DNA of 64,000 nt from Bacillus sp. FJAT-27916. Its GTDB lineage: Bacteria; Bacillota; Bacilli; Bacillales; Pradoshiaceae. Shown here piece by piece: positions 62,172 to 64,000 of this stretch (position 1 is its first letter; each line of letters opens with the position of its first letter). The stretch is taken from NCBI RefSeq assembly GCF_001183965.1, contig NZ_LFZV01000001.1, positions 1-64,000 of the forward strand, in the 5' to 3' direction. Below the pieces are notes generated by a model. The model saw only the letters and a program-made list of their open reading frames with translations. It was not told where the DNA came from and did not search any database. Both the position numbers and the translations under genes were made by a program.

Positions 62172-63371
62172 ATGGGTAAAGCGTTAATCATCGGAGCTGG
62201 AGGAGTAGCCTCCGTTGCCGTTCATAAATGTGTACAAAATAGTGAGGTATTCGAGGAAATCTGCATCGCAAGTCGGACAAAATCGAAATGTGATGAGCTG
62301 AAAGCAAAGCTTGACGGCGGCAAAACAAAAATCACCACGGCGCAAGTCGATGCGGACAATGTGGACGAACTAATCGCCCTCATCAAAGAAGTAAAACCAG
62401 ATATCGTCATGAACCTGGCTCTTCCGTATCAGGATTTGACCATCATGGATGCATGCCTGGCGACAAAAACACATTATATGGATACAGCGAACTATGAGCC
62501 GGAGGATACAGCGAAATTTGAATACAAATGGCAATGGGAATACCGCCAGCGTTTTGAGGAAGCCGGCATTACAGCCTTGCTTGGAAGCGGATTTGACCCA
62601 GGCGTGACAGGCGTATTCTCTGCCTATGCACTTAAGCATCACTTCGATGAGATTGAATACATCGACATTCTAGACTGCAATGCCGGTGACCATGGCTACC
62701 CATTTGCGACGAATTTCAACCCGGAGATCAATATTCGTGAAGTATCCGCTAATGGCCGCTACTGGAAGGATGGCGAGTGGATTGAGACAAAGCCGATGGA
62801 GATCAAGCGTGTGTATAACTTCCCTGAAGTTGGCGAAAAGGATATGTACCTCCTCTATCATGAGGAGCTTGAATCCCTATCCCAAAACATCCCTGGCCTG
62901 AAACAAATCCGTTTCTTCATGACATTTGGCGAGAGCTATCTGACTCACCTCAAATGCCTTGAAAACGTCGGCATGACCTCCATCGAGCCAATCATGTTCG
63001 AAGGAAAGGAAATCATTCCGCTTCAATTCCTGAAGGCGGTCCTTCCTGATCCGGCATCATTAGGGCCACGTACAAAAGGAAAAACGAATATTGGCTGTAT
63101 TTTCCGCGGGACAAAAGACGGAAAGCCGAAAACCTATTATGTATACAATGTATGCGATCATGAAGAATGCTACCGTGAAGTCGGCTCCCAAGCCGTTTCC
63201 TATACAACTGGCGTGCCAGCGATGATTGGTGCCATGATGGTGGTGACAGGCGAATGGAACAGACCGGGCGTTTACAATATTGAAGAATTCAATCCAGATC
63301 CATTTATGGAAGCACTCAATAAATGGGGCCTTCCTTGGAAAGAAAGCTTTGATCCGGAGCTAGTTGATTAA
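62172..63371 (+). CDS. Carboxy(nor)spermidine dehydrogenase, LYS1/saccharopine dehydrogenase family
   Basis: A 399-residue oxidoreductase. GAGGVASVAVHK (residues 8-19) binds NADPH, and the fold is of the saccharopine dehydrogenase family. Relatives reduce the Schiff base of putrescine (or diaminopropane) and aspartate semialdehyde to carboxyspermidine (or carboxynorspermidine). The next gene, nspC, decarboxylates that product, so the assignment is better supported than a lysine-pathway role. TTGGAGAGAAGAAA precedes ATG 62172. It makes the operon capable of a second spermidine route that needs no decarboxylated SAM. Confidence 0.85.
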   Translation: MGKALIIGAGGVASVAVHKCVQNSEVFEEICIASRTKSKCDELKAKLDGGKTKITTAQVDADNVDELIALIKEVKPDIVMNLALPYQDLTIMDACLATKTHYMDTANYEPEDTAKFEYKWQWEYRQRFEEAGITALLGSGFDPGVTGVFSAYALKHHFDEIEYIDILDCNAGDHGYPFATNFNPEINIREVSANGRYWKDGEWIETKPMEIKRVYNFPEVGEKDMYLLYHEELESLSQNIPGLKQIRFFMTFGESYLTHLKCLENVGMTSIEPIMFEGKEIIPLQFLKAVLPDPASLGPRTKGKTNIGCIFRGTKDGKPKTYYVYNVCDHEECYREVGSQAVSYTTGVPAMIGAMMVVTGEWNRPGVYNIEEFNPDPFMEALNKWGLPWKESFDPELVD

Positions 63372-63372
63372 G

Positions 63373-64000
63373 ATGCGCTTTGAAGAACTGCCAACACCAA
63401 GCTATGTGGTTGATGAGGCATTACTTGAGAGAAACCTGGAAATCCTGAGCGGAGTAATGGAGCGGACCGGCTGCAAAATCATCCTCGCGCAAAAGGCGTT
63501 TTCGATGTATGCGACCTATCCGCTGATTGGGAAGTATTTGAGCGGGACTGCGGCGAGCGGCTTGTTTGAGGCAAGGCTCGGATATGAGGAAATGGGGAAG
63601 GAGAATCATGTCTTCTCCCCGGCTTATCGTGAGGATGAAATGGATGAGATTATCGACTTATGTGACCATATCATCTTTAATTCCTTCTCCCAGCTGGAGA
63701 AGTATGGGGAAAGGGCGCGCAAGGCTGGTAAGAAAGTTGGTCTGCGCATCAATCCGGAATGCTCCACCCAGGAGGGTCATGAAATCTATGACCCTTGTGC
63801 CCGCGGCTCCCGATTCGGGGTTACCATCAGTCAGTTCGAGCCAGGAAAATTGGATGGTGTGTCTGGTCTCCACTTCCACACACTGTGTGAGCAGGATGCC
63901 GATGCCTTGGCAACCACACTCGATGTCATTGAGGAGAAATTCGGCGAGTGGCTGCCGCAGATGGAATGGATCAATTTCGGTGGCGGCCATCATATCACAA
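63373..64000 (+). CDS. nspC: Carboxynorspermidine decarboxylase (3' end outside window)
   Basis: The first 209 residues of a PLP alanine-racemase-fold decarboxylase. The N-terminus is MRFEELPTPSYVVDEALL, and the PLP lysine is Lys41 in IILAQKAFS. ECSTQEGHEIYDPCARGSRFG and SGLHFHTLCEQDAD are typical of NspC/CASDC, which releases CO2 from carboxyspermidine or carboxynorspermidine. ATG 63373 lies one base after the dehydrogenase stop, so the two are coupled. The frame is open to the window end. Confidence 0.85.
   Translation, partial: MRFEELPTPSYVVDEALLERNLEILSGVMERTGCKIILAQKAFSMYATYPLIGKYLSGTAASGLFEARLGYEEMGKENHVFSPAYREDEMDEIIDLCDHIIFNSFSQLEKYGERARKAGKKVGLRINPECSTQEGHEIYDPCARGSRFGVTISQFEPGKLDGVSGLHFHTLCEQDADALATTLDVIEEKFGEWLPQMEWINFGGGHHIT

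Noticed and set aside
1-64000. Insertion sequences, prophage genes, tRNA or rRNA genes
   Set aside because: No transposase, integrase or phage structural protein was seen among the frames, and no cloverleaf or rRNA-like stretch was recognised by eye.

Overview
The window looks like a chromosomal segment of a Bacillus-like member of the Bacillales. Evidence is the strong AGGAGG-type ribosome binding sites, intrinsic terminators after most transcription units, a Bacillus-style Fur box, and many proteins close to B. subtilis types (Pdp/DeoC/NupC, YfkN, YkuS, YckD, CtaG, Mqo, MtnU, SpeA/E/B). No rRNA, tRNA, CRISPR array, transposase or phage module was seen.

Layout. Bases 1-4250 are an AT-rich accessory block of small single genes (two GNAT acetyltransferases, a deoxyribosyltransferase-like protein, a CD3324-type regulator, two lipoproteins, a cupin gene broken by an in-frame TAG). 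Related hairpin elements separate several of them, giving a cassette-like look. From 4265 the density is ordinary: an SDR and a Gfo/Idh/MocA oxidoreductase, a secreted seven-Fn3 protein, a complete sucrose PTS locus (EIIA divergent from LacI regulator, EIIBC and sucrose-6-phosphate hydrolase), a CtaG/DUF2243 pair, malate:quinone oxidoreductase, an MsrA-MsrB fusion and a 1170-residue YfkN nucleotidase.

24-38 kb carries an RpiB-like isomerase, an MFS/MarR pair, undecaprenyl-diphosphatase, a polar amino-acid ABC system with fused receptor-permease, GalE, an omega-amidase and a Fur-boxed siderophore importer. 38-46 kb has a cytoplasmic alpha-amylase, PurU, and the deoxynucleoside locus deoR-pdp-deoC-nupC, interrupted between deoR and the pdp promoter by ten exact 85-bp tandem periods. 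46-58 kb holds RNA/SAM methyltransferases, a DAACS symporter, an AraC regulator, an unexpected glutaminyl-tRNA synthetase, a DEAD-box-type helicase and a maltose phosphorylase/beta-phosphoglucomutase operon behind a LacI-type operator.

The window ends in a polyamine operon, speA-speE-speB-CASDH-nspC, which combines the agmatine/aminopropyl route with the carboxyspermidine route. Upstream of it lies about 700 bp with no gene. This contains a promoter-like sequence, a set of nested hairpins with two competing partners for one strand, a strong terminator, and a second folded leader next to the speA ribosome binding site. This is the best candidate for an undescribed RNA element in the window.

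Three intergenic regions carry short repeats with similar 20-22 bp periods but unrelated core sequences. All functional names come from reading motifs and overall similarity; no database search was possible.
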